The notes: generated by a model from the letters alone, not told the origin. 64,000 bases of DNA from UBA2705 sp963977125 (GCA_963977125.1 CAXBNJ010000001.1:558001-622000), one strand, 5' to 3'; counted from the stretch's first letter, positions 8,818 through 17,746 are shown. Program-made: numbers and translations.

Positions 8818-9942
8818 TTACTGAATACGGTTCAGCATACCATGCCAGCGCCAGCGTTGGCGGTCGGTTTTTTCATCATAGCCTGCATTAATGGTGCAGT
8901 TAATCCGCAGGCGACCTGTGTCAGCGCCAAGATCAGGTAAGGGGATCTGGATGCGATCTTCACCGATTTTTTCTATCTCTATTTGTCCAATGCCTGAGTG
9001 AAAACATTGCAATGTTTTTAGATTGTTTCTTAAGGCGCTTGGTACTGAAAAGCTTAAGCTTGTAGGCACTTCAGTTAAAAAGCTGCTTTGCGGTATGCTG
9101 TCAAAATGTGGTAAAGGCAGATTATAGGCTGTATCAATAAAGCGTTGATTGCCCCCTAAATTATCACTCATGGTAAAGCGTGGAAGTCTGAGTGGTTCGC
9201 TTTGTGCATAAATCACCCCTGAGTGAAGACCGAAAGCGCCTTTAATGCCATTATTTTTTAATAGAGATTCAATCTTCGTGTTGTAATCGCCATAAGGATA
9301 TGCGTAATAAAGCGGCGCCTCACCGAATATTTCCTTATAGCGCGATAAAGCGCTGAGCACAGCTTGTTCTGCTGCGCCTTGGTCTGAGTAATCAGCAAGA
9401 GATTTATAACTCGCGCTGTGTACACCAATACTCACCAGTGGGTTTTTGCGTAATTTTTTCAAATCAGCCCAATTGATAATATAGGGCTGTTTTTGGTCTA
9501 TTTCGGCAGGGCTAATGAAAATGGTGAACGGAATTTTTTGCTTAAGCAGTAAAGGCACGGCCTCGGCCATTATGGATTGATGCCCTGTTTCGAAAGTAAT
9601 TAAGATGGACTGTCTGTTTACATCATCGCCTGATTTTTCAGATAGGGGGGTGGTTGAAGGCTCAGCGAATAAATCATCAGGAGAAAGCGCTAAAAAGTTT
9701 TCATTTTTAATGGTTTCAACATGCTGTCTGAATGTATCAAAACGCAAGCTCATATCAGGGTAGGCATCTTCATCAATTTGAAAATAACTATAAGCAACGA
9801 CCGCTGAATTATCTTGTTTGATCGGGTGGTAATCTATAGGCGCGGCGTTGACCGGCGCCGAAAAAAAGCCGAGCGCAAGCATTATGGCGATTAATCCATA
9901 GCGATAAAATACAAAATTTACGGCTACAAAAGTGTGTGACAC
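8818..9942 (-). CDS. Exported polysaccharide-deacetylase-like (NodB fold) protein with altered active site
   Basis: 374 residues. A hydrophobic N-terminus (about residues 15-33, ending APVNAA) suggests export to the periplasm. The NodB homology region runs from about residue 112 to 250 and keeps the fold markers ILITF (113-117) and YAYPYG (213-218), as in carbohydrate esterase family 4. However, the usual TFDDG is TFETG (116-120), losing both the base Asp and the metal Asp. The usual His-Ser-x-x-x-His is H175-SASYKS, losing the second His. Classical Zn-dependent N-deacetylation therefore looks unlikely. The C-terminal 100 residues form an extra beta-rich region of unknown role with two Cys. 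It sits between trpS and tsaB. Confidence 0.8.
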   Translation of the reverse strand: MSHTFVAVNFVFYRYGLIAIMLALGFFSAPVNAAPIDYHPIKQDNSAVVAYSYFQIDEDAYPDMSLRFDTFRQHVETIKNENFLALSPDDLFAEPSTTPLSEKSGDDVNRQSILITFETGHQSIMAEAVPLLLKQKIPFTIFISPAEIDQKQPYIINWADLKKLRKNPLVSIGVHSASYKSLADYSDQGAAEQAVLSALSRYKEIFGEAPLYYAYPYGDYNTKIESLLKNNGIKGAFGLHSGVIYAQSEPLRLPRFTMSDNLGGNQRFIDTAYNLPLPHFDSIPQSSFLTEVPTSLSFSVPSALRNNLKTLQCFHSGIGQIEIEKIGEDRIQIPLPDLGADTGRLRINCTINAGYDEKTDRQRWRWHGMLNRIQ

Positions 9943-10174
9943 AATGATCCTAAAAGTAATATTTGATATAGTTTTAACCTATGCTTTCTGGACGAAGTGT
10001 CAACTATAAAGGCCTATTAAAATCATTTTAAAAGAAGATAATTATGTTTTTGATGCTTTAGTATATGGGGCTATTCCCTGAGGTGGGTCAGCCTTTCATT
10101 TGACGTGGCCTGTCAGATTGTTTAAATAAACCCAGTATAAATACCCCTGTAAATATCGGTTAATAGAAAACGCT

Positions 10175-10903
10175 ATGAAAATATTATCAATTGATACCGC
10201 TTTATCAGGCTGTTCTGTCAGTATCTATCAGCCAAACAAAGATGTGGCTCGTCGTTGCGTGACCTTAACGGAAGAGATGAGCCGCGGACAAGCTGAACGG
10301 CTTGTGCCCATGATTAATGACCTGCTTGAACAAAGCGGCGTGTCTTACGCACAAATCGATGCGATTGCGGTTAGTAATGGCCCCGGTGCGTTTACGGGGC
10401 TGCGTATAGGCTTATCAACGGCGCGTGCTTTGGCGCTGGCCTTAGATGTTCCTGTGATCGGTTTTTCGACATTAGATATTTTATATCAAGAATATTCCAC
10501 GCGCGTTCAAGCAGCGAACAGAGAAACGCTGCTCGCGCTGATAGAAACCAAGCGTAGCGATTATTATGCCGCTATGTGGGATGCGCAAGGCTTGTGCTTA
10601 ATACAGGCGCAGGCCATCAGCCTAGAGGCATTAATGCCTTTATTAAACGTGCATGAGGCGGGATTGATTATTGGCGACGCAACATCGCGCTTTTTAAGTG
10701 AAGCGGGGGAGAATATGCATCTATGGCGTAGTGATGAAGGCTTTGCAAAAATCTCAACGCAGGCTTTGGCGGAGATGGCTGAGGCTTATTTGAGCGAAAA
10801 TCTCGAACTCACGGGGCATAAAGTCATTAATGCCGCCCCACAATATTTGCGCGGCGCTGATGTTTCAATCAGCAAGAAAAGCTATAAAACAATAGAACAG
10901 TAA
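10175..10903 (+). CDS. tsaB: tRNA threonylcarbamoyladenosine biosynthesis protein TsaB
   Basis: Partner of TsaD in the N6-threonylcarbamoylation of A37 in ANN-decoding tRNAs. It has the ASKHA-type start ILSIDTALSGCSVSI and the hallmark VSNGPGAFTGLRIGLSTARAL. Length (242) is usual. In alphaproteobacteria tsaB is often followed by rimI; here an acyltransferase follows and rimI is not evident. A 232-base gap of AT-rich sequence precedes it, in which I see no other feature. Confidence 0.94.
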   Translation: MKILSIDTALSGCSVSIYQPNKDVARRCVTLTEEMSRGQAERLVPMINDLLEQSGVSYAQIDAIAVSNGPGAFTGLRIGLSTARALALALDVPVIGFSTLDILYQEYSTRVQAANRETLLALIETKRSDYYAAMWDAQGLCLIQAQAISLEALMPLLNVHEAGLIIGDATSRFLSEAGENMHLWRSDEGFAKISTQALAEMAEAYLSENLELTGHKVINAAPQYLRGADVSISKKSYKTIEQ

Positions 10904-11008
10904 TTATCCGCGTATATAATGGGCTTGCTGCATATTTGGGCTTGCCAAGGCGTGCGTATTACCATATTGATGGTGCAATTAAAAAAACGCTATTTAAGGG
11001 AGATTTCT

Positions 11009-11872
11009 ATGAGACGCCAATTACGGGCTACGCGCCGTGCATTAACAGCTTTGGTCGCTGCGCCATTACTTATTGGGGCCGTTGCCTTGCAAGGCTTAGT
11101 CGTCGGACCGATCTTAAGAAACAGAACCGCTATTCCCAATTTGATATTTAACACTATGCGCAAGCTGATTGGCCTTAAAGTCGAATTTAATGAAAACTCA
11201 GCCAAGCTTGAAACAAAAAAGCCAACATGGTTTGTCGCCAATCATATGTCGATGGCAGATTTCGTTGTTGCGGGCAGTGCGCTTAATGGTAATTTTGTCG
11301 GTAAGGGCGAAATCATGAAATGGCCGATCATTGGTCAATTGGCCTCGGCCATGAAAATGATTGGCGTACGCCGCTCTCGTGAATTTAACAAAGAATCGAT
11401 TGGTAAAATAACCACCGCCTTTAACAAAGGGCAAAATGTTATTATGTTCCCTGAGGGTACGACCAATGACGGTTCACGCGTTGATCGTTTTCGTGCTGGC
11501 TTAATTAGCATGTTATTTGGTGAAACGGGTGTCGATAAAAAAGGCCGCGATATTCCTTTATCTAAAGATGTCGTCGTGCAACCTATATCAATACGCGTTA
11601 AAGAGGTTGAAGGTAAAAATGCGCTGAACGATCCAGAGCTTCGTGCGTTTTACAGCCGTTTTGAAGAAAACGATATGCTGAGCCGAATTTGGAACCGTAT
11701 GGGCACAAAGACAATGACGATTGAAGTGCAGTCTTTCCCGACGATGGACCCCAAAGCGTATAAAGATCAGTTTGAGTTGATTAATGCAGCTCATAAGCAA
11801 GTGCAACAAGTCGTAGCACCGGATCAAAAAGACGTTGAAACAAGCGCAATACCGGTTTTAGCTCAAGCTTAA
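11009..11872 (+). CDS. 1-acyl-sn-glycerol-3-phosphate acyltransferase (PlsC family)
   Basis: Membrane-associated acyltransferase of phospholipid synthesis, probably making phosphatidate from lysophosphatidate. The PlsC motifs are visible: block I is NHMSMAD (H-x4-D), block II is GVRRSREFNKES, and block III is FPEGTTNDGSR. A hydrophobic segment near the N-terminus (about residues 13-33) anchors it. ATG 11009 is chosen because AAGGGA lies about seven bases upstream; an in-frame ATG at 10919 lacks such a site. It lies downstream of tsaB. The window holds a second PlsC homologue at 45.6-46.4 kb, so substrate preferences may differ. Confidence 0.87.
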   Translation: MRRQLRATRRALTALVAAPLLIGAVALQGLVVGPILRNRTAIPNLIFNTMRKLIGLKVEFNENSAKLETKKPTWFVANHMSMADFVVAGSALNGNFVGKGEIMKWPIIGQLASAMKMIGVRRSREFNKESIGKITTAFNKGQNVIMFPEGTTNDGSRVDRFRAGLISMLFGETGVDKKGRDIPLSKDVVVQPISIRVKEVEGKNALNDPELRAFYSRFEENDMLSRIWNRMGTKTMTIEVQSFPTMDPKAYKDQFELINAAHKQVQQVVAPDQKDVETSAIPVLAQA

Positions 11873-11900
11873 GCTTCGGTACTTATTTATTTTTTTCTAA

Positions 11901-11936
11901 AACGCATTGTGGCTGATAGGCACAATGCGTTTTTTA
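11901..11936 (+). terminator. Intrinsic terminator
   Basis: Stem AACGCATTGTG / CACAATGCGTT with a 9-nt loop followed by a run of Ts. Ends the tsaB-plsC unit. Confidence 0.85.
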
Positions 11937-12047
11937 TATATAGGGCGCTTTTTATATACAGGCTTTGCGCCCTTATTAATTTATTCACTTTTTGAGTGTT
12001 TAATACTATAATAATTTATCCTTTACTTAAAAGAAGTGGTTTTTATT

Positions 12048-12461
12048 ATGGCTGATACAGTATCCAACGAAGAATTACTGTCTTGTACGACACAAATAGT
12101 TTCTTCGCATCTTGCGCATAACGTGACCGCGGCGAGTGAGATCCCCGATGTTATTAAATTGGTGCATAAAACACTGGCTCAGCTTTCCGTTGATGGTGGC
12201 GGGCAAAAAGCGCGCCCACAACCCGCCGTGCCGATTAAAAAATCAATATTGCCTGATTATATTATTTGTTTAGAGGATGGTAAGCACCTTAAGATGCTCA
12301 AGCGTCACCTGAAATCAGTATATAGCATGACACCAGAAGAGTATCGTGAGCGCTGGAACTTACCGGCTGATTACCCGATGGTCGCGCCTAATTACGCCGA
12401 AAAGCGTAGTCAATTGGCTAAAGATATCGGCCTTGGCACCAAGAATAACGCTTCAAAGTAA
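12048..12461 (+). CDS. MucR/Ros-family zinc-finger transcriptional regulator
   Basis: A 137-residue alphaproteobacterial DNA-binding protein. The C-terminal half carries the family signature: ICLEDGKHLKMLKRHLK followed by MTPEEYRERWNLPADYPMVAPNYA, that is, the Ros/MucR zinc-finger region with one Cys and the KRH pair visible, and a less conserved N-terminal part used for oligomerisation. Members act as H-NS-like repressors of exopolysaccharide, motility and other genes. ATG 12048 (MADTVSNEE) is the family-typical start; a GTG at 12036 is also in frame. It is a lone gene bounded by terminators. Targets cannot be deduced from the sequence. Confidence 0.9.
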   Translation: MADTVSNEELLSCTTQIVSSHLAHNVTAASEIPDVIKLVHKTLAQLSVDGGGQKARPQPAVPIKKSILPDYIICLEDGKHLKMLKRHLKSVYSMTPEEYRERWNLPADYPMVAPNYAEKRSQLAKDIGLGTKNNASK

Positions 12462-12479
12462 ATACAGATATTAATGAAA

Positions 12480-12510
12480 AAAACGGCGCTCTGATCTGGA
12501 GCGCCGTTTT
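12480..12510. terminator. Bidirectional terminator between mucR-type gene and glnA
   Basis: 12-bp perfect stem AAAACGGCGCTC / GAGCGCCGTTTT with a 7-nt loop between convergent genes; T-rich on both strands. Confidence 0.88.
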
Positions 12511-12539
12511 GTGTTTAGGTCTATTAGAGCTCTGTTTTA

Positions 12540-13967
12540 TTACGAAGAGTAATACATTGAAAACTCAATCGGGTGCGGGGTTGTTTCATAAAGAGAAACT
12601 TCTTCCATTTTTAAATCAATATAGTTTTTCAGTGTTTCCATTGTGAATACACCGCCTTTGAGCAAGAATTCATGATCAAGGCTTAATGATTCAAGCGCTT
12701 CACGAAGTGAGCTACACACTGTAGGTACAGCGCTTAATTCATCTTCGGGTAAGTCATAAAGATTTTTGTCCATTGCATCGCCTGGGTGGATTTTATTCTC
12801 AATGCCATCAAGGCCAGCCATAAGCATAGCAGAGAAGCACAGATAAGGGTTTGCAAGTGGGTCAGGGAATCGTACTTCCACGCGTTTTTCTTTAGGTTCT
12901 TTACCAAAAGGAATACGGCAAGAGGCTGAACGGTTACTCGCAGAATAAGCCAAAAGAACAGGCGCTTCATAACCGGGGACTAAACGTTTATACGAATTCG
13001 TCGTTGGGTTTGTGAAAGCGTTAAGGGCTTTAGCATGTTTGATAATGCCGCCAATATAATAAAGCGCTGTTTCTGATAGGCCAGCATAGCTTTTACCAGC
13101 AAAGCTCGGCTTACCCGCTTTCCAAATAGATTGATGCACGTGCATACCAGAGCCATTATCACCAAAAATAGGTTTTGGTAAGAATGTCGCAGAGCGTCCA
13201 TAAGCATGGGCAACGTTATGTACGACATGTTTATAGATTTGTATGTTATCAGCGCTTTCTGTCAGCGTTGCGTATTTAATGCCAAGCTCACATTGGCTCG
13301 GCGCGACTTCATGGTGATGCTTTTCAACAGGCACGCCCATTTCACGCATAACCGAGAGCATTTCTGCGCGAAGGTCAGATAGGCTATCAACCGGCGCTTC
13401 AGGGAAATATCCGCCTTTTAATTTAGGGCGGTGACCCATATTGCCATTTTCATAGGTCGTGCCTGAATTATAAGGGCCCTCGACGCTATTCACAAAATGA
13501 CCAATATGATTCATTTCATTGTGGATTTTCACATCATCAAAAACAAAGAACTCAGCTTCTGGGCCGAAATAGGCTTCGTCACCAATGCCTGTTGTGCGCA
13601 AATAAGCTTCTGCTTTTTTAGCAATGCAGCGCGGGTCAAGGTCATAAGGCTTGTCTGTGACGGGGTCGTAAACATCGCAGAATATTTTGATTGTAGGTAT
13701 AGATGAAAAGGGGTCAACCGTTACGCGGCCAAGGTCTGGGCGCAAGTTCATATCTGATTCATTAATGCTTTTCCAGCCCGCAATAGAGGAGCCATCAAAA
13801 TAAATGCCTTTATCAAATAAGTCTTCATCAGCCGTATCGACGTGCTGAGCGGTGTGTTGTAATTTACCACGAAGATCAGTGAATTCGAAATCTATATTCT
13901 GAATGTCTTGCTCTTTAATGTATTTTACAAGATCCGCGGATGTTTTGAACTTTAGTAGTTTTGACAT
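12540..13967 (-). CDS. glnA: Glutamine synthetase, type I
   Basis: Dodecameric GSI making glutamine from glutamate, ammonia and ATP. Signatures: FDGSSIAGW near residue 58, EAEFFVFD (138-145), the NGSGMHVHQS ATP-site block (271-280), RIPFG and the metal/substrate region EVRFPDPLANPYL. The adenylylation Tyr is kept at residue 404 (NLYDLP), so GlnE-type control is possible. Length (475) is typical. A strong AGAGGAAG ribosome site precedes the ATG. The PII gene glnB, usually directly upstream in alphaproteobacteria, is not present; a 260-base spacer and tRNA-His lie there. I found no convincing sigma-54 promoter. Confidence 0.97.
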   Translation of the reverse strand: MSKLLKFKTSADLVKYIKEQDIQNIDFEFTDLRGKLQHTAQHVDTADEDLFDKGIYFDGSSIAGWKSINESDMNLRPDLGRVTVDPFSSIPTIKIFCDVYDPVTDKPYDLDPRCIAKKAEAYLRTTGIGDEAYFGPEAEFFVFDDVKIHNEMNHIGHFVNSVEGPYNSGTTYENGNMGHRPKLKGGYFPEAPVDSLSDLRAEMLSVMREMGVPVEKHHHEVAPSQCELGIKYATLTESADNIQIYKHVVHNVAHAYGRSATFLPKPIFGDNGSGMHVHQSIWKAGKPSFAGKSYAGLSETALYYIGGIIKHAKALNAFTNPTTNSYKRLVPGYEAPVLLAYSASNRSASCRIPFGKEPKEKRVEVRFPDPLANPYLCFSAMLMAGLDGIENKIHPGDAMDKNLYDLPEDELSAVPTVCSSLREALESLSLDHEFLLKGGVFTMETLKNYIDLKMEEVSLYETTPHPIEFSMYYSS

Positions 13968-14173
13968 TGTCTTCCTCTATTTAATTAAGTCTTTAATGTA
14001 AGTCTTTATATAGTGAGTCATTAAACACAGCTTTGAAGCTTTGCATTTAGTCATCACCATCGTAGGGGAACATCGTAGCATTGTGTATGCGTTTATTGCA
14101 AGGCTGTTATGCCGGAACAGGGTAACTAAGCTGTGTGTAATAAAACTTTCTCTTAAAATAGCTTTATTTAGTC

Positions 14174-14203
14174 TTGACGTAGGTAAATATTTTCAGTTAT
14201 AAC
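14174..14203 (+). promoter_or_regulatory. Predicted promoter of tRNA-His
   Basis: TTGACG (14174-14179), 17-bp spacer, TTATAA (14197-14202), about 20 bases before the mature tRNA 5' end. It resembles the promoters of the other tRNA genes in the window. Confidence 0.6.
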
Positions 14204-14223
14204 ACTGCCAAGTCACTATTTGT

Positions 14224-14299
14224 GGCGACTGTAGCTCAGCGGTAGAGCCCTCGGTTGTGATCCGAGTGGTCGCGGGTTCAAACCCCGTCAGTCGCCCCA
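14224..14299 (+). tRNA. tRNA-His (anticodon GTG)
   Basis: Cloverleaf with a TTGTGAT anticodon loop between CTCGG and CCGAG. The extra G at position -1 opposite discriminator C is the tRNA-His identity feature, and CCA is encoded. It sits in the 435-base gap between divergent glnA and nnrD/E; nothing else except its promoter was seen there. Confidence 0.96.
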
Positions 14300-14402
14300 T
14301 TTTCTTTCTCTTCTTTATTCTATAGTGATCTTCCCCTTTAAGCTTAATTTTATATAGAGATTAATTTACGTTTTCTTAAGTGCAATAGTCTATATTTCTC
14401 TT

Positions 14403-15914
14403 ATGGATCATAAACATATTATCAAAGATAAAATCGTCAAGACGCCCAAATCTTCTAAGTATAAATCGGCTTTGGGGTTGGTGACATTGGCGCAAATTAA
14501 GCAAGTCGAGCGGCATGCAAAAGATCAGGGCATGAGTGAGCTTGAACTTATTGAACGTGCGGGCATTGGCATTGCGGAATTTATTATAGAGAATTTTGAA
14601 CGTAGCCCCATTGTGTTCTTATGTGGCGGCGGGGCGAATGGTAGCGATGGTTTTGTCGCGGCCTCACGGCTTGAACGTTTAGGCTGGGATGTGACGCTTT
14701 ATTGTACAAAGCAAAAAGTCATGCTGAGCGGCGTTGTCGGCGAAGCAGCCCAACATTGGAAGGGGGATGTCGCCACTCTGTCAGAAATTATACTTAACGA
14801 TGGCGATATTGTTGTTGATGCGGTTTTGGGCAATGGCATGAACAAGCCTTTAACCAGCGAAATTAACGAAACCTTTAATGCGGTACGTCAAAAAGACGTG
14901 ACGGTTATTGCTGTTGATGTGCCCACAGGGCTTAATTGTAAGAACCTTACCGTCGATCCATGTATCCTCAAAGCCGATTACACCGTTACAACAACGCGCA
15001 CACGTATTGAACATGTGCTGCAACCCGGCGCGCAATATTGCGGAAAAATCCATGTGGCCGATATCGGCATCTCATTAGGTGCCTTTACGGGTATGAATAT
15101 TACCGCCCATATTAATGCGCCAGAGCTTTGGCAGCATTTTTGGAGCGTCCCTGATTCTTATACGCATAAATATAAACGTGGCCATGTCGGCGTTTTGGGT
15201 GGCGTAGAGCTTACTGGCGCCGCTCGATTGGCCGTAAGTGCCGCTATGCGAGCCGGGGCAGGTCTAGGCAGTATTGCCACAACAAAAGAAGCAGCAAAGC
15301 TCTATCAGTCTATTGTCGCCCCAGAAGTCATGGTGCGTGGCTTTGATTCGGAACAAGAAGCGACCGCTTTGATGCAACAGCGCAGTGTTTCTGTTTGTTT
15401 GATTGGACCCGGTGCTGATCGGGAAGGCGGCCTAGATATGCAGCGCCTTGCTGAACTGTGTAAGGCTGAAGATATGCAGATTGTTTTAGATGGCGATGCG
15501 TTAGGCACGGTACCGCTGAAGCTGGCCACAATCATAACGCCGCATGAAGGTGAGTTTTTACGCTTATTTCCTCATCTGGCTGATATTCACAATAAACTAG
15601 AAAAAACCAAGCGCGCCGCAGCGGAAGCGAATTGTATTGTTGTGTTAAAAGGCATGGATACAATTATCGCTTCACCAGATGGCCGTGCTTATATTAATAA
15701 TAAAGCTTCCCCATGGTTATCAACAGCAGGCAGTGGCGATGTATTAGCAGGCGCTGTGGCGGGGTGCTTGGCACAAAAGATTCCGCCCTTTGAAGCGGCA
15801 TGTAGCGCTGTGTGGATGCATGGCTATGCGTCTTTAACCTTAGGGCCTGGTATGGTGGCTTCTGAATTACCAAAAGCATTGGCCTCGGGGTTGAGCGTTA
15901 TTTACGACCTTTAA
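14403..15914 (+). CDS. nnr: Bifunctional NAD(P)H-hydrate repair enzyme (epimerase + ADP-dependent dehydratase)
   Basis: Repairs hydrated NADH and NADPH. The N-terminal YjeF_N epimerase domain (about residues 20-230) has FLCGGGANGSDGFVAAS and VVDAVLGNGMNKPL. The C-terminal carbohydrate-kinase-like dehydratase domain (about 250-500) shows the KYKRGHVGVLGG start and the catalytic WLSTAGSGDVLAGAVAG block. It has 503 residues, normal for the fusion. In many alphaproteobacteria this gene neighbours glnB-glnA, which is preserved here minus glnB. Cytoplasmic. There are about 12 polar residues before the first helix. Confidence 0.93.
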   Translation: MDHKHIIKDKIVKTPKSSKYKSALGLVTLAQIKQVERHAKDQGMSELELIERAGIGIAEFIIENFERSPIVFLCGGGANGSDGFVAASRLERLGWDVTLYCTKQKVMLSGVVGEAAQHWKGDVATLSEIILNDGDIVVDAVLGNGMNKPLTSEINETFNAVRQKDVTVIAVDVPTGLNCKNLTVDPCILKADYTVTTTRTRIEHVLQPGAQYCGKIHVADIGISLGAFTGMNITAHINAPELWQHFWSVPDSYTHKYKRGHVGVLGGVELTGAARLAVSAAMRAGAGLGSIATTKEAAKLYQSIVAPEVMVRGFDSEQEATALMQQRSVSVCLIGPGADREGGLDMQRLAELCKAEDMQIVLDGDALGTVPLKLATIITPHEGEFLRLFPHLADIHNKLEKTKRAAAEANCIVVLKGMDTIIASPDGRAYINNKASPWLSTAGSGDVLAGAVAGCLAQKIPPFEAACSAVWMHGYASLTLGPGMVASELPKALASGLSVIYDL

Positions 15915-16015
15915 AGGGTATATAAAGGGCATGGTTTATAAAGGCCCTAAACATAGCGTTTTATAGCTTTTCATACATTATTTTCATCTTTTCTGTAAAA
16001 AATGCAAAAAAAGGC

Positions 16016-16044
16016 TTGGCGTATCCAAAACAATGGTGTAAAAA
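16016..16044 (+). promoter_or_regulatory. Predicted promoter of tRNA-Leu
   Basis: TTGGCG (16016-16021), 17-bp spacer, TAAAAA (16039-16044), about 36 bases before the tRNA. The -10 is identical to that of the tRNA-Asp promoter. Confidence 0.5.
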
Positions 16045-16079
16045 CTCGCTCTGTAACCAGTTGCCTTACACATATAGAT

Positions 16080-16164
16080 GCGGGTGTGGCGAAATTGGTA
16101 GACGCGCTAGATTTAGGTTCTAGTGTTTTAGGACGTGGGGGTTCAAGTCCCTCCACCCGCACCA
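16080..16164 (+). tRNA. tRNA-Leu (anticodon TAG)
   Basis: 85-nt class II tRNA with a long variable arm (TGTTTTAGGACGT region). Anticodon loop TTTAGGT lies between CTAGA and TCTAG, and CCA is encoded. It lies in the nnrD/E-tig gap together with its promoter and a terminator. Confidence 0.96.
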
Positions 16165-16175
16165 TTTTGTAAGTC

Positions 16176-16211
16176 AAAAAAAAGATCAAGGTTGTTTGAT
16201 CTTTTTTTTTT
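16176..16211 (+). terminator. Intrinsic terminator after tRNA-Leu
   Basis: A-run plus GATCAA / TTGATC stem with loop GGTTGT and a run of ten Ts. It lies just before tig, so tig is transcribed independently of the tRNA. Confidence 0.82.
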
Positions 16212-16249
16212 AGTTGGACAACATCGAAATTTATAGAAGTGAGCATATC

Positions 16250-17746
16250 ATGCAAGTTAAAGAGCTAAAAAGCGAAGGCCTGAGCCACGAGCTTGAAATT
16301 ACTATCCCTGCAAATGACCTTGATAAACGCGTTGAAGACCGCCTTGTTGAATATGGTAAGGGTGTAAACATCCCAGGTTTCCGCAAAGGTAAAGTGCCTA
16401 TGCCAGTGCTACGTCAGCGCTACGGTAAAGCCATGCTTGGTGAAGTTTTGGAAAAAGCTGTTAACGAGACATCAAGCAAAGTTCTTGCAGATAAAAAAAT
16501 CAAACCAGCTATGCAGCCTAAAATCGAAGTTATTACTTTTGATGAAGGCAAAGACCTTGTTTACAAGATGGCTGTTGAATCACTTCCTGAAGTTAAAATC
16601 ATGGATTTGAAAAAAATTAAAGTTGAGCGTCCTGTCGCTAAGCTTCCTGCTGAAAAAGTTGATGAGACTTTGGCTGAAATTGCTTCTAACAACTCAACAA
16701 GCAAAAAAATCACAACAAAGCGCGCTTCTAAAGATGGCGACATTGTAATGATGGATTTCGCTGGTCGTCGTAAGCGCGATGATTTTACTGTTGAAGGCAT
16801 GTCTTCACTTGGTTTTGAACTTACACTCGGTAGTGGTCAGTTCATTCCTGGTTTCGAAGAGCAGCTTGTTGGTAAGAAAACAGGCGAAAAAATCGAAGTT
16901 AACGTAACATTCCCTAAAGAATACGGCATGCCGGATCTTGCTGGTGAAGAAGCTATTTTCGACGTAACAATCCACGAGCTAAAAGAAGCTGTACCATGTG
17001 GCGTTGATGATGCTTTGGCGAAAACAGTTGGTTTTGACGATCTTCCTGCTTTACGCAAAGTTATCGAAGAAAACATGACTGCAGAATATGGCAAAATGAG
17101 CCGTTTGAAAGTTAAGAAAGCACTTCTTGATATTCTTGATGCAGAACACACAATCGAATTGCCACAGGGCATGGTTGATGCAGAACTCGCAAGCATTGTT
17201 AGCCGTATTGAGCAAGAGCGTGCACAAGAGCACAATCACGCACCTGGCGAAAAATGTGATCATGACCACGGCGTTGCTGATGAAGAAAAAGCAGAACTTA
17301 AAGACATCGCAGCACGTCGCGTTCGTTTAGGTCTGGTTTTGGCTGAAATTGGTAACGCAAATGAAGTTGTTGTTGCTGACCAAGAGCTCAACCAAGCGGT
17401 TATTGCTGAAGCGCAAAAATACCCGGGTCAAGAAACTCAAGTATTTGAATATTACCGCAGCAATCCACAAATGATTGAAACGCTTCGTGCGCCATTATTT
17501 GAAGAAAAAGTTGTTGATTTCATTCTTGAACAAGCAACCGTTACAGATAAAGACGTCACTTTGGAAGCGCTTCTAAAAGAAGACTTTGACGAAGACGCAG
17601 CTAAAAAACCAGCCGCTAAAAAGACAGCTGCTAAAAAAGCTCCAGCTAAAAAAGCCGCTGCAAAAAAAGCTGATGGCGAAGCTAAGCCTGCAGCCAAGAA
17701 AACAGCGGCTAAAAAGCCTGCTGCTAAAAAAGCTGCTGCCAAATAA
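16250..17746 (+). CDS. tig: Trigger factor (ribosome-associated chaperone) with metal-binding-like insert and Lys/Ala-rich tail
   Basis: 498 residues from ATG 16250 (GTGAG upstream; an in-frame ATG at 16214 sits within the preceding terminator region). The N-terminal ribosome-binding domain has the GFRKGKVP signature at 43-50. The FKBP-type PPIase domain spans about 155-245, and the helical chaperone domain follows. Two oddities are directly visible. An insert at about 324-345 holds HNH, a Cys and HDHG (H328, H330, C336, H338, H340). A tail from residue 450 is made almost wholly of AAKK/PAKK units (about 48 residues). Such Lys/Ala tails occur in histone-H1-like proteins and in some alphaproteobacterial trigger factors, and suggest extra RNA, rRNA or nucleoid affinity (inference). 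It heads the tig/clpP/lon/hup neighbourhood. Confidence 0.95.
   Translation: MQVKELKSEGLSHELEITIPANDLDKRVEDRLVEYGKGVNIPGFRKGKVPMPVLRQRYGKAMLGEVLEKAVNETSSKVLADKKIKPAMQPKIEVITFDEGKDLVYKMAVESLPEVKIMDLKKIKVERPVAKLPAEKVDETLAEIASNNSTSKKITTKRASKDGDIVMMDFAGRRKRDDFTVEGMSSLGFELTLGSGQFIPGFEEQLVGKKTGEKIEVNVTFPKEYGMPDLAGEEAIFDVTIHELKEAVPCGVDDALAKTVGFDDLPALRKVIEENMTAEYGKMSRLKVKKALLDILDAEHTIELPQGMVDAELASIVSRIEQERAQEHNHAPGEKCDHDHGVADEEKAELKDIAARRVRLGLVLAEIGNANEVVVADQELNQAVIAEAQKYPGQETQVFEYYRSNPQMIETLRAPLFEEKVVDFILEQATVTDKDVTLEALLKEDFDEDAAKKPAAKKTAAKKAPAKKAAAKKADGEAKPAAKKTAAKKPAAKKAAAK

Noticed and set aside
10880..11008. A frame containing GLPRRAYYHIDGAIK, vaguely like the C-terminus of RimI, between tsaB and plsC
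   Set aside because: Only a short stretch fits, no acetyl-CoA motif precedes it within tsaB, and the resemblance is at chance level.
14090..14115. Possible sigma-54 site upstream of glnA
   Set aside because: TGCAA and GCC are present on the right strand but the spacing is wrong.
15971..16255. 94-codon leftward frame across tRNA-Leu
   Set aside because: It is the antisense of the tRNA, the terminator and the start of tig; a known artefact pattern.
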